A program made the position numbers and the translations under genes. Positions 52,660 through 61,695 of a stretch of DNA of 64,000 nt are shown piece after piece. Numbering within the stretch: position 1 is the first letter of the stretch; the number at the start of each line of letters is the position of its first letter. The DNA comes from Streptococcus sanguinis SK1 = NCTC 7863 (lineage in GTDB: Bacteria; Bacillota; Bacilli; Lactobacillales; Streptococcaceae), in NCBI RefSeq assembly GCF_000194945.1, contig NZ_GL878507.1, positions 561,981-625,980 of the forward strand, read 5' to 3'. The notes beneath the pieces are model-generated. The model searched no databases, was not told the origin of the DNA, and was given only the letters and a program-made list of their open reading frames with translations.

Positions 52660-53375
52660 TAATTTCTCCTCGTTGATTTTCTTTGATAAATGATGCGACT
52701 GAGCAAGGTGCTGACTTCATAGAGCAAAATCAAAGGCACTGTCATAGACAAGTCGCTGATAAAGTCGGCGGGTGTCAGGACAACTGCTAAAACCAGCAAA
52801 ATGAAGTAAGCGTATCGTCTATATTTTACCAAAAATTTCGGATTGAGCAAACCGATAGAAGTCAGAAAGGACACAAGAACTGGCAGCTCAAAAAGGCAAG
52901 CAATCGGAATAGTGGTATGAAAGACGAAACTAAGATAATTCTGTGCTGTTAACCGTGTCTCAAAGAGACCCTCCCCCAGCGACAGTAAGACCTGCAAAAT
53001 AGCCGGAGTTACAAAGTAAAAGCCGAAAGCCAGCCCCAGAACAAAACAGAGAAAGGTAGCCGGGATATAAGCGAAAACAGCCCGAGCTTCATTGGCCCGC
53101 AAAGCTGGTCGGACAAACTCCCAGACCTGATAAACCAAAAATGGCAAGGTCAGGGAAAAAGCGACCAGACTAGCCAGACTGATATAAATCCAAAGGATAT
53201 CATCCGGCCCCAGTACCAGCAGCTTCTGCTCAAAATTACTAGTCAGCCATCGATAAATATCAGCCGAAAAAAGCAAGCTGGCCAGAAAAACTATGAAGAA
53301 GCAAGCCAATACCGCTAGAAAACGTCGTCTGAACTCTGTCAAATGCTCAATAATAGTCTGCTCTTTTTTATCCAT
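52659..53375 (-). CDS. tatC: Sec-independent translocase subunit TatC
   Basis: Receptor for twin-arginine signal peptides. 238 aa from ATG 53375 (MDKKEQTIIEHLTEFRRRFL); the frame continues upstream into efeU. Six membrane helices; the conserved HLTEFRRR motif is at the N terminus and the key Glu/Phe region is near 100. The start overlaps the efeU stop by 8 bp. Confidence 0.95.
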   Translation of the reverse strand: MDKKEQTIIEHLTEFRRRFLAVLACFFIVFLASLLFSADIYRWLTSNFEQKLLVLGPDDILWIYISLASLVAFSLTLPFLVYQVWEFVRPALRANEARAVFAYIPATFLCFVLGLAFGFYFVTPAILQVLLSLGEGLFETRLTAQNYLSFVFHTTIPIACLFELPVLVSFLTSIGLLNPKFLVKYRRYAYFILLVLAVVLTPADFISDLSMTVPLILLYEVSTLLSRIIYQRKSTRRN

Positions 53376-55068
53376 GCTGCTGCTCGCTTTTCTGATTTTT
53401 AAAGCTAACATAAACGACTAGCAGGATAAAGAGGGCCTGACTAACTACCACTTCTAGGCTTGGATAAATCCCCATCCAGTCCACTGTCACAAAGCCATTG
53501 ATTAGGTGAGTCGGTAGGATATTGGTCAGCTGAAGGGCATGGATGCTGACGCCCAGCATTTTAAAAGCCAGAGCATAGATGAGCCAGGTCAGCCAGAAGA
53601 AAATGCTGTGTGGCTTAAGAAGACCAGACGCCTTGCTCATGATAAAGGCCAGCAAGACCAAGACCAGAACAGCCAAGCCGATTCCCAAAAGGAAATCAGT
53701 CATAGTGATGCGCGGCAGAATTCCTGCATAAAAGAGGATAGTCTCAGCCCCTTCACGGAAAACTGCCAGAAAGCTAAGAGCAAACATGGAAAGAAAACTG
53801 CCTGTGGCTGTTACAGCCTTCATTTGGCTTTCCATGAAGTCATTCCATTTCTCAATAGATGCCTTGCTGTGTAGCCAGATACCAACTAATATCATCATGG
53901 CGACAGCGAAAATTCCCACTGCACCCTCGATAATCTCACGATTGGATCCAGAAGCAACTGCTGGGAAAAGAAACTCCAATAAAGCTGCAATCACAGCACT
54001 GGCTAGAACTCCACTCGCTGCGCCGGCATAAACCCATTTGAGCCCTTTTTTCATCTTAGAGGCTTTCAGAGTCGTTATCAAAGCCATGACGATCAAGAGC
54101 GCTTCTACACCCTCACGCAATAAAATCAGCATAGCATCAAAGAAATGATAGGAAGCTGTCGTGTCAATCTGGGACAGCTCACTAATCAAGGATTCTAGCT
54201 GCTTTTGATACTTCTCTTCGCCACCCTTGACCATAATAACAGGTGTCTGACTCTCAACCTTGGTATAAAGCGAAGGATTATTGACGCTAACATCTCCTTC
54301 AATCGTTGGCCAAATGGTGATGAACTCTTTCATCTTGGCAGCAGCCTTTTTATCATCTCCGCTTTGAAAGAGACTCAAGGCTTCCTCTAGGAGCTTAATT
54401 CCATCTTTCAGCGTCAGATTGCCAGCAGCTTCTTGGACTTTCTCACCTTTGACAAAATTATCAATGGCGGCTTTCAAATCATCAAAAGAAGACTGAATCA
54501 TGTCAAAGTCAGTAGGCTCCGTCTCAATGGCACTGCGCAGAAATGAAATGGCTGTTTCTACCTTGCCGTAATGGGCTGTGCTGTTGTCTCGGACCACGCT
54601 TTCATTGGTAGTCCAGGTGCTATTCATCTTTTTGTATGCTTCTCTTGTCGCTTCTAAATCCTTAGCGCTAATGGCCTTTTGTAGGTTTTCAAATTTGGGC
54701 TCTAGCTTACTGAGAAGTTTCTTTTTCTCAGCCTCTAAGTCGACCGGATTCTGCTCTTTCTCAAATTTCAAGAGGGCCGAAGAGATCTGTGTCAGCTTCT
54801 CCTCAGTTACCTGACCCGATAAGTCTAGTGCCTTGCTTACCTCTTGTCCCGCTGCAGAGTCGTGATTAGCTACCCTTTCAAAGTCAGTCTTGATTTCTCC
54901 GACTAGCTGCTTGGCTTTTTCCTGGTCTTTCTGTTTGACCGCAGTGCTGGCATCAGTGATTTTGACAAATAAACTGCTGTAACTCTCGTCCGCTAAAACC
55001 GGCTTAGCCAAAAAGATCAGCAAGAGCCCCAAGACAAGTAAGCTTTTATTCAAATAATTTTTGACCAA
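53368..55068 (-). CDS. efeU: EfeU/FTR1-type iron permease with extracellular domain
   Basis: 566 aa from TTG 55068 (AAGGAG 6 nt before it). A signal sequence (LLVLGLLLIFLAKPVLADES) is followed by about 270 residues of helical extracellular domain and then the FTR1 permease. Both iron-binding REGxE motifs are present (LREGVEALLIV, FREGAETILFY). In E. coli EfeU has no such N-terminal domain; several Gram-positive FTR1 proteins do. Overlaps efeB by 23 bp. Confidence 0.93.
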   Translation of the reverse strand: MVKNYLNKSLLVLGLLLIFLAKPVLADESYSSLFVKITDASTAVKQKDQEKAKQLVGEIKTDFERVANHDSAAGQEVSKALDLSGQVTEEKLTQISSALLKFEKEQNPVDLEAEKKKLLSKLEPKFENLQKAISAKDLEATREAYKKMNSTWTTNESVVRDNSTAHYGKVETAISFLRSAIETEPTDFDMIQSSFDDLKAAIDNFVKGEKVQEAAGNLTLKDGIKLLEEALSLFQSGDDKKAAAKMKEFITIWPTIEGDVSVNNPSLYTKVESQTPVIMVKGGEEKYQKQLESLISELSQIDTTASYHFFDAMLILLREGVEALLIVMALITTLKASKMKKGLKWVYAGAASGVLASAVIAALLEFLFPAVASGSNREIIEGAVGIFAVAMMILVGIWLHSKASIEKWNDFMESQMKAVTATGSFLSMFALSFLAVFREGAETILFYAGILPRITMTDFLLGIGLAVLVLVLLAFIMSKASGLLKPHSIFFWLTWLIYALAFKMLGVSIHALQLTNILPTHLINGFVTVDWMGIYPSLEVVVSQALFILLVVYVSFKNQKSEQQHG

Positions 55069-56254
55069 GGTATTCTCCTTTTTTCACTCCACCAAAGCAA
55101 GCAAACAAACCACTACCGATATGCGTGACGTATTCATTCATCTTATCTTGAGCGCCTAGATTAGTTAGAACTTTGACAAAGCTGTCTGGATCTTTCTGGA
55201 AGGAAAGAAAGAGTAAGCCTGTGTCGAACTGACCAGTAGTTTCATCAATCCCATCCGAGTACGAATAAGACCGGCGATATATAGGCTTATCAACCTCCTT
55301 GGCCAGACGGACGTGTGAATCCTCTGGCAGCAGGTCCAAGTCAACCTCGTCAAACTCGTCTTTCTTGCCAAAAGGCGCTCCGCTATCTTTATAGCGGCCA
55401 AAAGTGTTTTCCTGCTCCTGCAGATTGGTCCGGTCCCAGGTCTCAAGGAACATCTGGATCCGGCGGACAGCCATGTAAGAGCCGCCCTGCATCCAGTCCT
55501 TGCTATCGCACCAAATGACCTTGTCGAAGTCTTTTTCCTTGGTCACATTGGCTGTGCCGTCCTTAAATCCAAAGAGATTACGAGGCGTTGATATCCGGTC
55601 TCCGATAGCAGCAAAGCCTGACTGACTCCACTTCATAGTGATGGCATTTCTCCCCTTACGGACCAGATTGCGAACTGCATGAAAGGCCACCTGCTCATCA
55701 TCCGCGCAGGCCTGAATGACAATATCGCCACCCGTATATTTTTCTTTAAGCTGCTCCTTTGGAAAAGGCGGCAAATCACGAAAAGCTTTCGGTCGTTTGT
55801 CTGACAAGCCCATTTTTTTCAGAAAAGAGGCTGAGACCCCAAAGGTCAAAGTCAATCGATAAGGGTTGAGACCAACAGTTTCTCCAGTATCCGTTGGCGG
55901 CAAAAGAGCATTGGAATTATCTTTTTTGACCAATTCTCCATTTACCAACTTCTCGCTATAGGCTGTCCAGTCCTTAAAGAGCTGGATAATGGCTTCCCTA
56001 TCTGTCGTATGCAAATCCAACACAACAAAGTAGATATTCTTCTGCATTGGAGTTGTGATTCCCGCCTGATGCTCCCCGTAAAAGCTGATTTCTTCCTCAC
56101 CGTCAGCGAATTTCTTATCTTCCTTGGCCTGATTAGCGAAAAAAGCAGATGCACCAGAGACACCCAGTGCAAGACCAGCGCCTCCAATCCCTGCTTTTTT
56201 AAGAAATTCACGACGATCCATCTTTTTATTAAACCATTTTTCGTCGTTTGTCAT
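55046..56254 (-). CDS. efeB: EfeB, Dyp-type peroxidase/deferrochelatase with Tat signal
   Basis: Haem peroxidase of the DyP family that oxidises ferrous iron or extracts iron from haem. 402 aa. Twin-arginine signal with RREFLKK at residues 14-20, then GIGGAGLALGVSGASAFFA. The DyP signature GFKDGTANV (GxxDG) is present. It is the likely substrate of the TatA/TatC encoded in the same operon. GGGGAG ribosome binding site. Confidence 0.95.
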   Translation of the reverse strand: MTNDEKWFNKKMDRREFLKKAGIGGAGLALGVSGASAFFANQAKEDKKFADGEEEISFYGEHQAGITTPMQKNIYFVVLDLHTTDREAIIQLFKDWTAYSEKLVNGELVKKDNSNALLPPTDTGETVGLNPYRLTLTFGVSASFLKKMGLSDKRPKAFRDLPPFPKEQLKEKYTGGDIVIQACADDEQVAFHAVRNLVRKGRNAITMKWSQSGFAAIGDRISTPRNLFGFKDGTANVTKEKDFDKVIWCDSKDWMQGGSYMAVRRIQMFLETWDRTNLQEQENTFGRYKDSGAPFGKKDEFDEVDLDLLPEDSHVRLAKEVDKPIYRRSYSYSDGIDETTGQFDTGLLFLSFQKDPDSFVKVLTNLGAQDKMNEYVTHIGSGLFACFGGVKKGEYLGQKLFE

Positions 56255-56258
56255 ATGA

Positions 56259-57131
56259 TTACTCCCCGTTTAGAATGACTCCCATTTGTGAAAGAGGCTC
56301 ACCCAGTTTGGTCACAGCTTCCGCCAACTCTTTGGTGTCTTCTTTTGTCAATTCTGTATAGAGTTTGTAGTTTTCCGAGTCAGTCATGTGCTTGTCTAAG
56401 AGACCGTTGACGTTTTTAAACTCAAGTTCCAAGGTCTTGACGAGTTTCTCGTCCTTATCCTTAATCAATGGCTTAAAGAGCTCAAAAATCTTTTCTGCTC
56501 CTTCAATATTCGCACGGAAATCATAGAGATCTGTATGGGAGAACACCTCTTCCTCGCCTGTAATCTTGCTGGTTGCTACTTCATTGAGCAAGTCAACAGC
56601 GCCTGTCAACATCATATCCGGAGTCACTTCAACTGTTGCGATTTTAGCTTTTAGCTCCTTGATATCGTTGACCAGCTGATCAGCATAGCTTTCAGTGCCC
56701 TTGGTCGTATTTTGCTCCCACATGATTTTTTCGATGCGGTGGAAACCAGACCAGCCTTCTTCGGTCTTGTTTTCGTCCACATAGTCGACTAAGCGGAAGT
56801 CAATTTTAACATCTGATTCACCAAAGCTCTCAGCAATCGGCTCCGAGCGCTCGTAGGCCATCCGGATAAGTGGATATTGCTTTTTAGCCTCATCAAGCTT
56901 GCCTTCTTTAAGAGTATCACGAAACTTCTCCGTATCTGTCAGGAGCTGATCGATTTGTCCTTGGACAAAAGATTTGTAATCCGCTGTCGCCTTGTCCAAT
57001 TCTTTCTGATTGACAGCCGTTTGGCTGCTGGACGCTTGACTGCTTGAGTCAGTCTTGTTTGTAGAATTGTTGGCTGCACAGCCAGTCAGTAAAATTGCCG
57101 TTGAAAATAGGACGATGCCAAGTTTTTTCAT
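56259..57131 (-). CDS. efeO: EfeO, imelysin-family lipoprotein of iron uptake
   Basis: 290 aa. Lipoprotein signal MKKLGIVLFSTAILLTGC (lipobox LTGC), then a Ser/Gln-rich linker and the M75/imelysin domain with the metal-binding HxxE in GFHRIEKIMW. There is no cupredoxin domain, as in other Gram-positive EfeO/EfeM. First gene of the efeO-efeB-efeU-tatC-tatA operon, with a strong promoter and an adjacent palindrome. Confidence 0.93.
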   Translation of the reverse strand: MKKLGIVLFSTAILLTGCAANNSTNKTDSSSQASSSQTAVNQKELDKATADYKSFVQGQIDQLLTDTEKFRDTLKEGKLDEAKKQYPLIRMAYERSEPIAESFGESDVKIDFRLVDYVDENKTEEGWSGFHRIEKIMWEQNTTKGTESYADQLVNDIKELKAKIATVEVTPDMMLTGAVDLLNEVATSKITGEEEVFSHTDLYDFRANIEGAEKIFELFKPLIKDKDEKLVKTLELEFKNVNGLLDKHMTDSENYKLYTELTKEDTKELAEAVTKLGEPLSQMGVILNGE

Positions 57132-57177
57132 GGTGACTCCTTTGTTTTCTCTCCTAGATAGAGATTATTTCCTGTAA

Positions 57178-57206
57178 ATTATACCAGTTTTTCTCTTATA
57201 TTTCAA
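57178..57206 (-). promoter_or_regulatory. efe-tat operon promoter
   Basis: -35 TTGAAA (57206-57201), 17-bp spacer, -10 TATAAT (57183-57178) with TGG before it (extended). Confidence 0.75.
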
Positions 57207-57207
57207 G

Positions 57208-57224
57208 AAATTGTCTGACAATTT
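57208..57224. promoter_or_regulatory. Palindromic operator candidate upstream of efeO
   Basis: AAATTGTCTGACAATTT: 8-1-8 perfect palindrome, 1 bp upstream of the -35. Size and geometry fit a Fur/PerR-type or TetR-type site, but it matches no consensus I know exactly. Confidence 0.5.
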
Positions 57225-57249
57225 AATCAAAAACTCTATATTAAGACCA

Positions 57250-58806
57250 TTAAAGCAGCTCTTCTTTGATTTTTCCGATTTCCGTCTTTTTCAGCACCAA
57301 GTAAATCGTATCTCCCAGATAGAGGCGCGTGCTACCATTGACCGTTTGAGTCTTTCCCTTGTGGACATTCATGGTAATCAAGACCCCATCAGGCAAGTTT
57401 AGCTCATGCACCTGCCGACCAGCAATCTTTTCAGAAACAGGGATTTCAATTAAAGTTGTATCTCCCTGGTCCTCGATACTGTCTGGTAACATTTTTTCCA
57501 GCATGGCTTCATAGACTGGCGCTCCTTTTAGCAGATCCATGATAATGTAAGCAGTCAGAGTGACCAGTCCCAGCGGCATGAGATTACGGATGTCACCGAC
57601 CATCTCTGTGACCAGAATCATGGCTGTCAGTGGAGCCTTAGAAATGGCACCGAAGTAGCCACTCATACCCAGAATAATGAAAATCGGAAATTGCTCCTGA
57701 GAAATCAAACCTAGCTGCAGACAGACCGCCCCCATTGCTCTGCCAAGCAGTGAACCCAGAGCAAGGATAGGCAGGAAAATACCACCTGGCAGCCCGCTTC
57801 CGTAACTCAGCATGCTCCAAACAAAACGCAGAACAAAAAACAAGAGCAAGGTTCCCACAGTATAATGACTAGCGGTCAAGGATAAAATCAACTGATTGCC
57901 CCCACCCAGCAAGTGAGGCAGGAAATAACCAATCGGAAGAATTAAAGCAAAGGCTAAAATAGGATAATAAGCTTCTGAAATTCGAAACAAGCGCCCCAAA
58001 AACTGGTAAACCTGTTGAATATTCAAAATGACTTTCTCATAAATATAGCCTGACAAGCCCAGCAGCAAGCCCATGACTAGGTAGATCCAGTACTGCTCCA
58101 GCTTCATGACCGGGATATTATCCGGCATCTCCAGCACTGGCGTCAGTCCAAACATGGAGAGTGAGACAAAGTTCGCAACTAGACTGGCCGCTAGCGTAGA
58201 AACCCAGAAAAAGCGTGAAAAATGGCGGTAAACTTCTTCTACCACGAATAGCAGTCCTGCGATTGGTGCATTAAAAGCTGCTGCTAAGCCTGCCGCCGCA
58301 CCGCTAGCAATGAGTGCTCTCTCCTCGGCGGCACTCAAATTCAGAAATTTAGAGACGCCTTTGCCGCTCATAGCACCCAGCTGAATACTTGGCCCTTCTC
58401 GCCCCAACATCAGACCGCTAGAAATGGCTAAAATCCCCAATACAAACTTCTTCCAGAGAACACTCCACCAAGAAAGCGACATCAGGCCTTTCAGCTCTGC
58501 TTCGACCTGCGGAATACCTGATCCTTTGATATTTTTCTCCGACTTTACCCAGCGAGCGTTGAGCAAGACGATGAAAGCATAAAGGAACACCAAAGCCAGC
58601 AACCAAAGCATAGACTGCTGACTCCAATGGTAGACATCCTGCACTAAATGAAAGATTTTTTCAATCAGAAAGCGAAAAACGCCCACCACCAGTCCAGCAA
58701 AAATCCCAACTAAAACACCACGCAAAACCTGGGAAATAATCGAATGAGTTGCGAAATTAAATTCTCTCTTGATGTCGTCCTCACGTGAGCTAACCTCTTT
58801 TGTCAT
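57250..58806 (-). CDS. ClC family chloride/proton (or fluoride) channel-transporter
   Basis: 518 aa from ATG 58806 (GAGGAG 7 nt before). Membrane core with GSGIPQVEAEL, GREGPSIQLGA and GLPGGIFLP, the three ClC anion-binding loops; the first has Gln where GSGIPE is usual. A C-terminal TrkA-C-like cytoplasmic domain (GRQVHELNLPDGVLITMNV...GDTIYLVL) follows, as in other bacterial ClCs with regulatory tails. Monocistronic. Confidence 0.9.
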   Translation of the reverse strand: MTKEVSSREDDIKREFNFATHSIISQVLRGVLVGIFAGLVVGVFRFLIEKIFHLVQDVYHWSQQSMLWLLALVFLYAFIVLLNARWVKSEKNIKGSGIPQVEAELKGLMSLSWWSVLWKKFVLGILAISSGLMLGREGPSIQLGAMSGKGVSKFLNLSAAEERALIASGAAAGLAAAFNAPIAGLLFVVEEVYRHFSRFFWVSTLAASLVANFVSLSMFGLTPVLEMPDNIPVMKLEQYWIYLVMGLLLGLSGYIYEKVILNIQQVYQFLGRLFRISEAYYPILAFALILPIGYFLPHLLGGGNQLILSLTASHYTVGTLLLFFVLRFVWSMLSYGSGLPGGIFLPILALGSLLGRAMGAVCLQLGLISQEQFPIFIILGMSGYFGAISKAPLTAMILVTEMVGDIRNLMPLGLVTLTAYIIMDLLKGAPVYEAMLEKMLPDSIEDQGDTTLIEIPVSEKIAGRQVHELNLPDGVLITMNVHKGKTQTVNGSTRLYLGDTIYLVLKKTEIGKIKEELL

Positions 58807-58916
58807 TCCCAATCTCCTCTAAATAGTTACTTTACCACTATTCTAGCACAAAGCAGGCCTGATAAACAGATGAAATATAAATTTCTTCTTTCAGTTTTCA
58901 TTTTTTAGGCTCTATA

Positions 58917-58945
58917 CAAAAAAGTCTAGGAATTGTCCCAGACTT
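58917..58945 (-). terminator. Terminator of nox
   Basis: Minus-strand stem AAGTCTGGGA / TCCTAGACTT with a CAAT loop and a T-run. Confidence 0.8.
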
Positions 58946-58955
58946 AATTACTTTC

Positions 58956-60332
58956 TTATTTTGCTTTCAAAGCTGCTTGAGTAATGTAGTTGTATGGTTT
59001 GTTGAAGTGTGGCAGGAAGAAGAGATCCAGCAAGGCCAGTTTATCAATTGTAACCTTTTCCTGAATGGCCAATGAGAACATGTGAATACCCATAGACATA
59101 TCTTCTCTAGAAACCATCTGAGCTCCAAGGACTACACGTGTATCCTTATCATAGACAATCTTGATTGTAACATCATGATGCTCAACTTTTTCAAGAAAAG
59201 TTGGTTTTTGAGTATCTTTAAACTCAACCACAGCCGGACTGTAACCAAAGCGTTTAGCTTTTTCTTCTGTCAGACCAGTTGAAACCATCTTCAAACCAAA
59301 GATTTCGATACCGTTAGAACCTTGAACACCATTAGACTCCAATTCATGACCGCAAGCATTATGAGCTGCTACGATACCAGAGCGCAGGGCGTTAGAAGCC
59401 AAAGCGATGTAATTTGTATCATTGATAGAGTTATCGTAGACAGTCGCACAGTCACCGATTGCATAAACATCTTTGATGCTAGTTTCTTGCTTCTTGTCTA
59501 CCAAGAAAGCACCATTGCGGAATGTTTCCAACTTGCCAGCACCAAGACCAGTGTTTGGACGGAAGCCAACAGCCAAGACAACCATATCTACATCATAGCT
59601 AGCTTTATCCGTTACAATGCGTTCTACCTTGCTTTCGCCTTCAATAGCTTGAACAGTTTGGCCAAAGGCTAATTGAACACCGTTATCTTCAAGATTTTGA
59701 CGCATCATTTCAGACAAGTCGTGGTCATAATAACCAGCCAAGCAAGTATCCACAACGTCAATCAGAATCACTTCTTTACCAAGGCGTTTGAAGGCTTCTG
59801 CCAACTCAACCCCAATGTAACCAGCTCCTACTACTGCCACACGTTCGATATGTTTGCTCTTGTCTTGCAATTTCTCGATAACGTCTGCAGCATTTTGATA
59901 CAATTTAACAAACTGCAAATTTTCCAAGGTTGACTTAAATTCACGACTGTTAGGATCCATCTCAGCACCTTTAATCGGAGGCAGAATTGGCTGAGAACCT
60001 GTTGCCAAAATCAATTTGTCATATGACTCTACATGCTCTTTACCGTCTACAATAGCTGTAACTTTTTTTGCATCATAATCAATTGACTCAACTGGTGAAT
60101 TCATATAAACTTTTGCGCCTTTTGCTTCAAAAGTTTCTTTATCTGCATAAAAAAGTCCATCTGGCTTGCTGATTTGCTGTCCAATCCAAAGGGCCATTCC
60201 GCATGCCAAGAATGAAATGTTTGAGTTTTGGTCAAAAATAACTACTTCGTTTTCTGCACCATAATTGTCCAACATTGTATTAATACACGCTGTACCTGCG
60301 TGGTTTGCACCAACTACAACGATTTTACTCAT
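58956..60332 (-). CDS. nox: NADH oxidase, water-forming (Nox)
   Basis: Reduces O2 to water with two NADH, regenerating NAD+ and limiting peroxide. 458 aa. FAD loop [13 protein letters not shown], redox-active Cys44 in [15 protein letters not shown] loop [17 protein letters not shown]. The end [14 protein letters not shown] is typical of streptococcal Nox-2. Its promoter carries a cre site. Divergent from apbE. Confidence 0.95.
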   Translation of the reverse strand: MSKIVVVGANHAGTACINTMLDNYGAENEVVIFDQNSNISFLACGMALWIGQQISKPDGLFYADKETFEAKGAKVYMNSPVESIDYDAKKVTAIVDGKEHVESYDKLILATGSQPILPPIKGAEMDPNSREFKSTLENLQFVKLYQNAADVIEKLQDKSKHIERVAVVGAGYIGVELAEAFKRLGKEVILIDVVDTCLAGYYDHDLSEMMRQNLEDNGVQLAFGQTVQAIEGESKVERIVTDKASYDVDMVVLAVGFRPNTGLGAGKLETFRNGAFLVDKKQETSIKDVYAIGDCATVYDNSINDTNYIALASNALRSGIVAAHNACGHELESNGVQGSNGIEIFGLKMVSTGLTEEKAKRFGYSPAVVEFKDTQKPTFLEKVEHHDVTIKIVYDKDTRVVLGAQMVSREDMSMGIHMFSLAIQEKVTIDKLALLDLFFLPHFNKPYNYITQAALKAK

Positions 60333-60369
60333 AAGAATAGTCCTACCTTAATTTATAATTTACTAGACC

Positions 60370-60398
60370 AGTATATCATCTCCTGTGAGCGTTTACAA
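60370..60398 (-). promoter_or_regulatory. nox promoter overlapped by a cre site
   Basis: -35 TTGTAA (60398-60393), 17-bp spacer, -10 TATACT (60375-60370). Minus-strand TGTAAACGCTCACA (60397-60384) is a cre with one mismatch and covers the -35 and part of the spacer. Confidence 0.65.
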
Positions 60399-60523
60399 GA
60401 AATTTGCTCGAGATTTTCAAAAATTCTTATACAGCCTAAAAAGCTATACTACCGCTGTCTCATCGCTTCGAAAATACAGCTTTGTGCGAAAGTTAATTTT
60501 CTGAAAATATAACAATTTTAAGA

Positions 60524-60552
60524 TTGTGAAACCGGTATCTTTTTGATATAAT
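60524..60552 (+). promoter_or_regulatory. apbE promoter
   Basis: -35 TTGTGA (60524-60529), 17-bp spacer, -10 TATAAT (60547-60552) with TGA before it (extended). It points away from the nox promoter. Confidence 0.65.
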
Positions 60553-60590
60553 AAGGTTAGAGAGGTTAATTTTAGAAAGGTTGTGATAAT

Positions 60591-61526
60591 GTGGACTTTG
60601 CTTCTCGCTCACTTCATTTGATGGGGAGTTCGATTTGCATATCTCTCTGTCATGAGCGAGCGGAAATACTCTTAGATGAGGCGGTCCAACTGCTTCATCT
60701 CTATAAAAATCGCTTCAGTGCCAATGATGAAAACTCAGAACTTATGACTATCAATCATCTGGCAGGAATTGAAAGCGTCCAAGTTCATCCAGAGCTTTTT
60801 GAGCTGATTGAGCTGGGAAAATATCACAGCCTAGCAAAAGGCAGCCACTTAAATATCACGATTGGTCCTCTCGTCCAGACCTGGCGGATAGGATTTTCAG
60901 ACGCCCGTCTCCCAAGTAGGGAGGAGATTCAGCAAGCTCTAAGTCTGACCGACCCAAACTTGCTTGAGTTGAATCCAGAAGATTGTAGTGTCTTTTTGAC
61001 TAAGAAAGGCATGAAGTTGGATTTAGGTGCCTTGGCTAAAGGCTATATCGCTGATAAGATTAAAGACTATTTGCTGAGTCAGGGAGTGACCTCTGCTCTT
61101 ATCAATCTTGGTGGCAATGTCCTGACAATTGGGCATAATGCAGTCAGCCAGCGTGCCTGGCGAATTGGTATCCAAAATCCCAAGCAGCCTCGCGGCAATC
61201 ACTCAGCTATACTAGCGGTCACCAATCAGTCAGTGGTCACATCAGGAATTTACGAGAGAACCCTTACAGTTGAAGGGCGGAACTACCATCACATTCTGAA
61301 TCGCAAAACAGGCTATCCTATCGAAAATCAATTGGCTAGTCTGACTATTGTTTCAGACAAGTCGGTAGATGGCGAAATCTGGACAACTCGCCTATTTGGT
61401 GAAAGTCCGACATCAATTCTGTCCCAGATTGAAGAGCAAGCAGGGATTGAAGCACTGATTATCACCCAAGACGATCAGCTCTTCTGTAGCTCAGGCCTTT
61501 TAGAGCAGATAATTCCTGCATCTTAA
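60591..61526 (+). CDS. apbE: FAD:protein FMN transferase ApbE, cytoplasmic
   Basis: Transfers FMN from FAD to a Thr/Ser in target proteins. 311 aa from GTG 60591, the only in-frame start behind AGAAAGG. No signal peptide or lipobox, unlike most ApbE, so it acts in the cytoplasm. Typical boxes: RSLHLMGSSICI, GPLVQTWRIGF, LDLGALAKGYIADKI, ALINLGGNVLTIG and HILNRKTGYPIEN. The usual ADAxxTxLF metal-binding box reads GEIWTTRLF, with Glu in place of Asp. Downstream lie two FMN-reductase-type genes, one with candidate flavinylation motifs. Confidence 0.92.
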   Translation: MDFASRSLHLMGSSICISLCHERAEILLDEAVQLLHLYKNRFSANDENSELMTINHLAGIESVQVHPELFELIELGKYHSLAKGSHLNITIGPLVQTWRIGFSDARLPSREEIQQALSLTDPNLLELNPEDCSVFLTKKGMKLDLGALAKGYIADKIKDYLLSQGVTSALINLGGNVLTIGHNAVSQRAWRIGIQNPKQPRGNHSAILAVTNQSVVTSGIYERTLTVEGRNYHHILNRKTGYPIENQLASLTIVSDKSVDGEIWTTRLFGESPTSILSQIEEQAGIEALIITQDDQLFCSSGLLEQIIPAS

Positions 61527-61695
61527 TTCAAAAGTGATGAATTTGCTGCCTCACTATGCGGTAACTCTATCGCTCTAGCTTTTATAAACAATGCCCATTT
61601 AAAAACGCCCTCTTTTTCTTCAGGTTTTTACTTGCCTTAAGAAAAATAAATGCACCTACGAGTGATTTGTATCTTCATTTCAGAAAGGAAATTTT

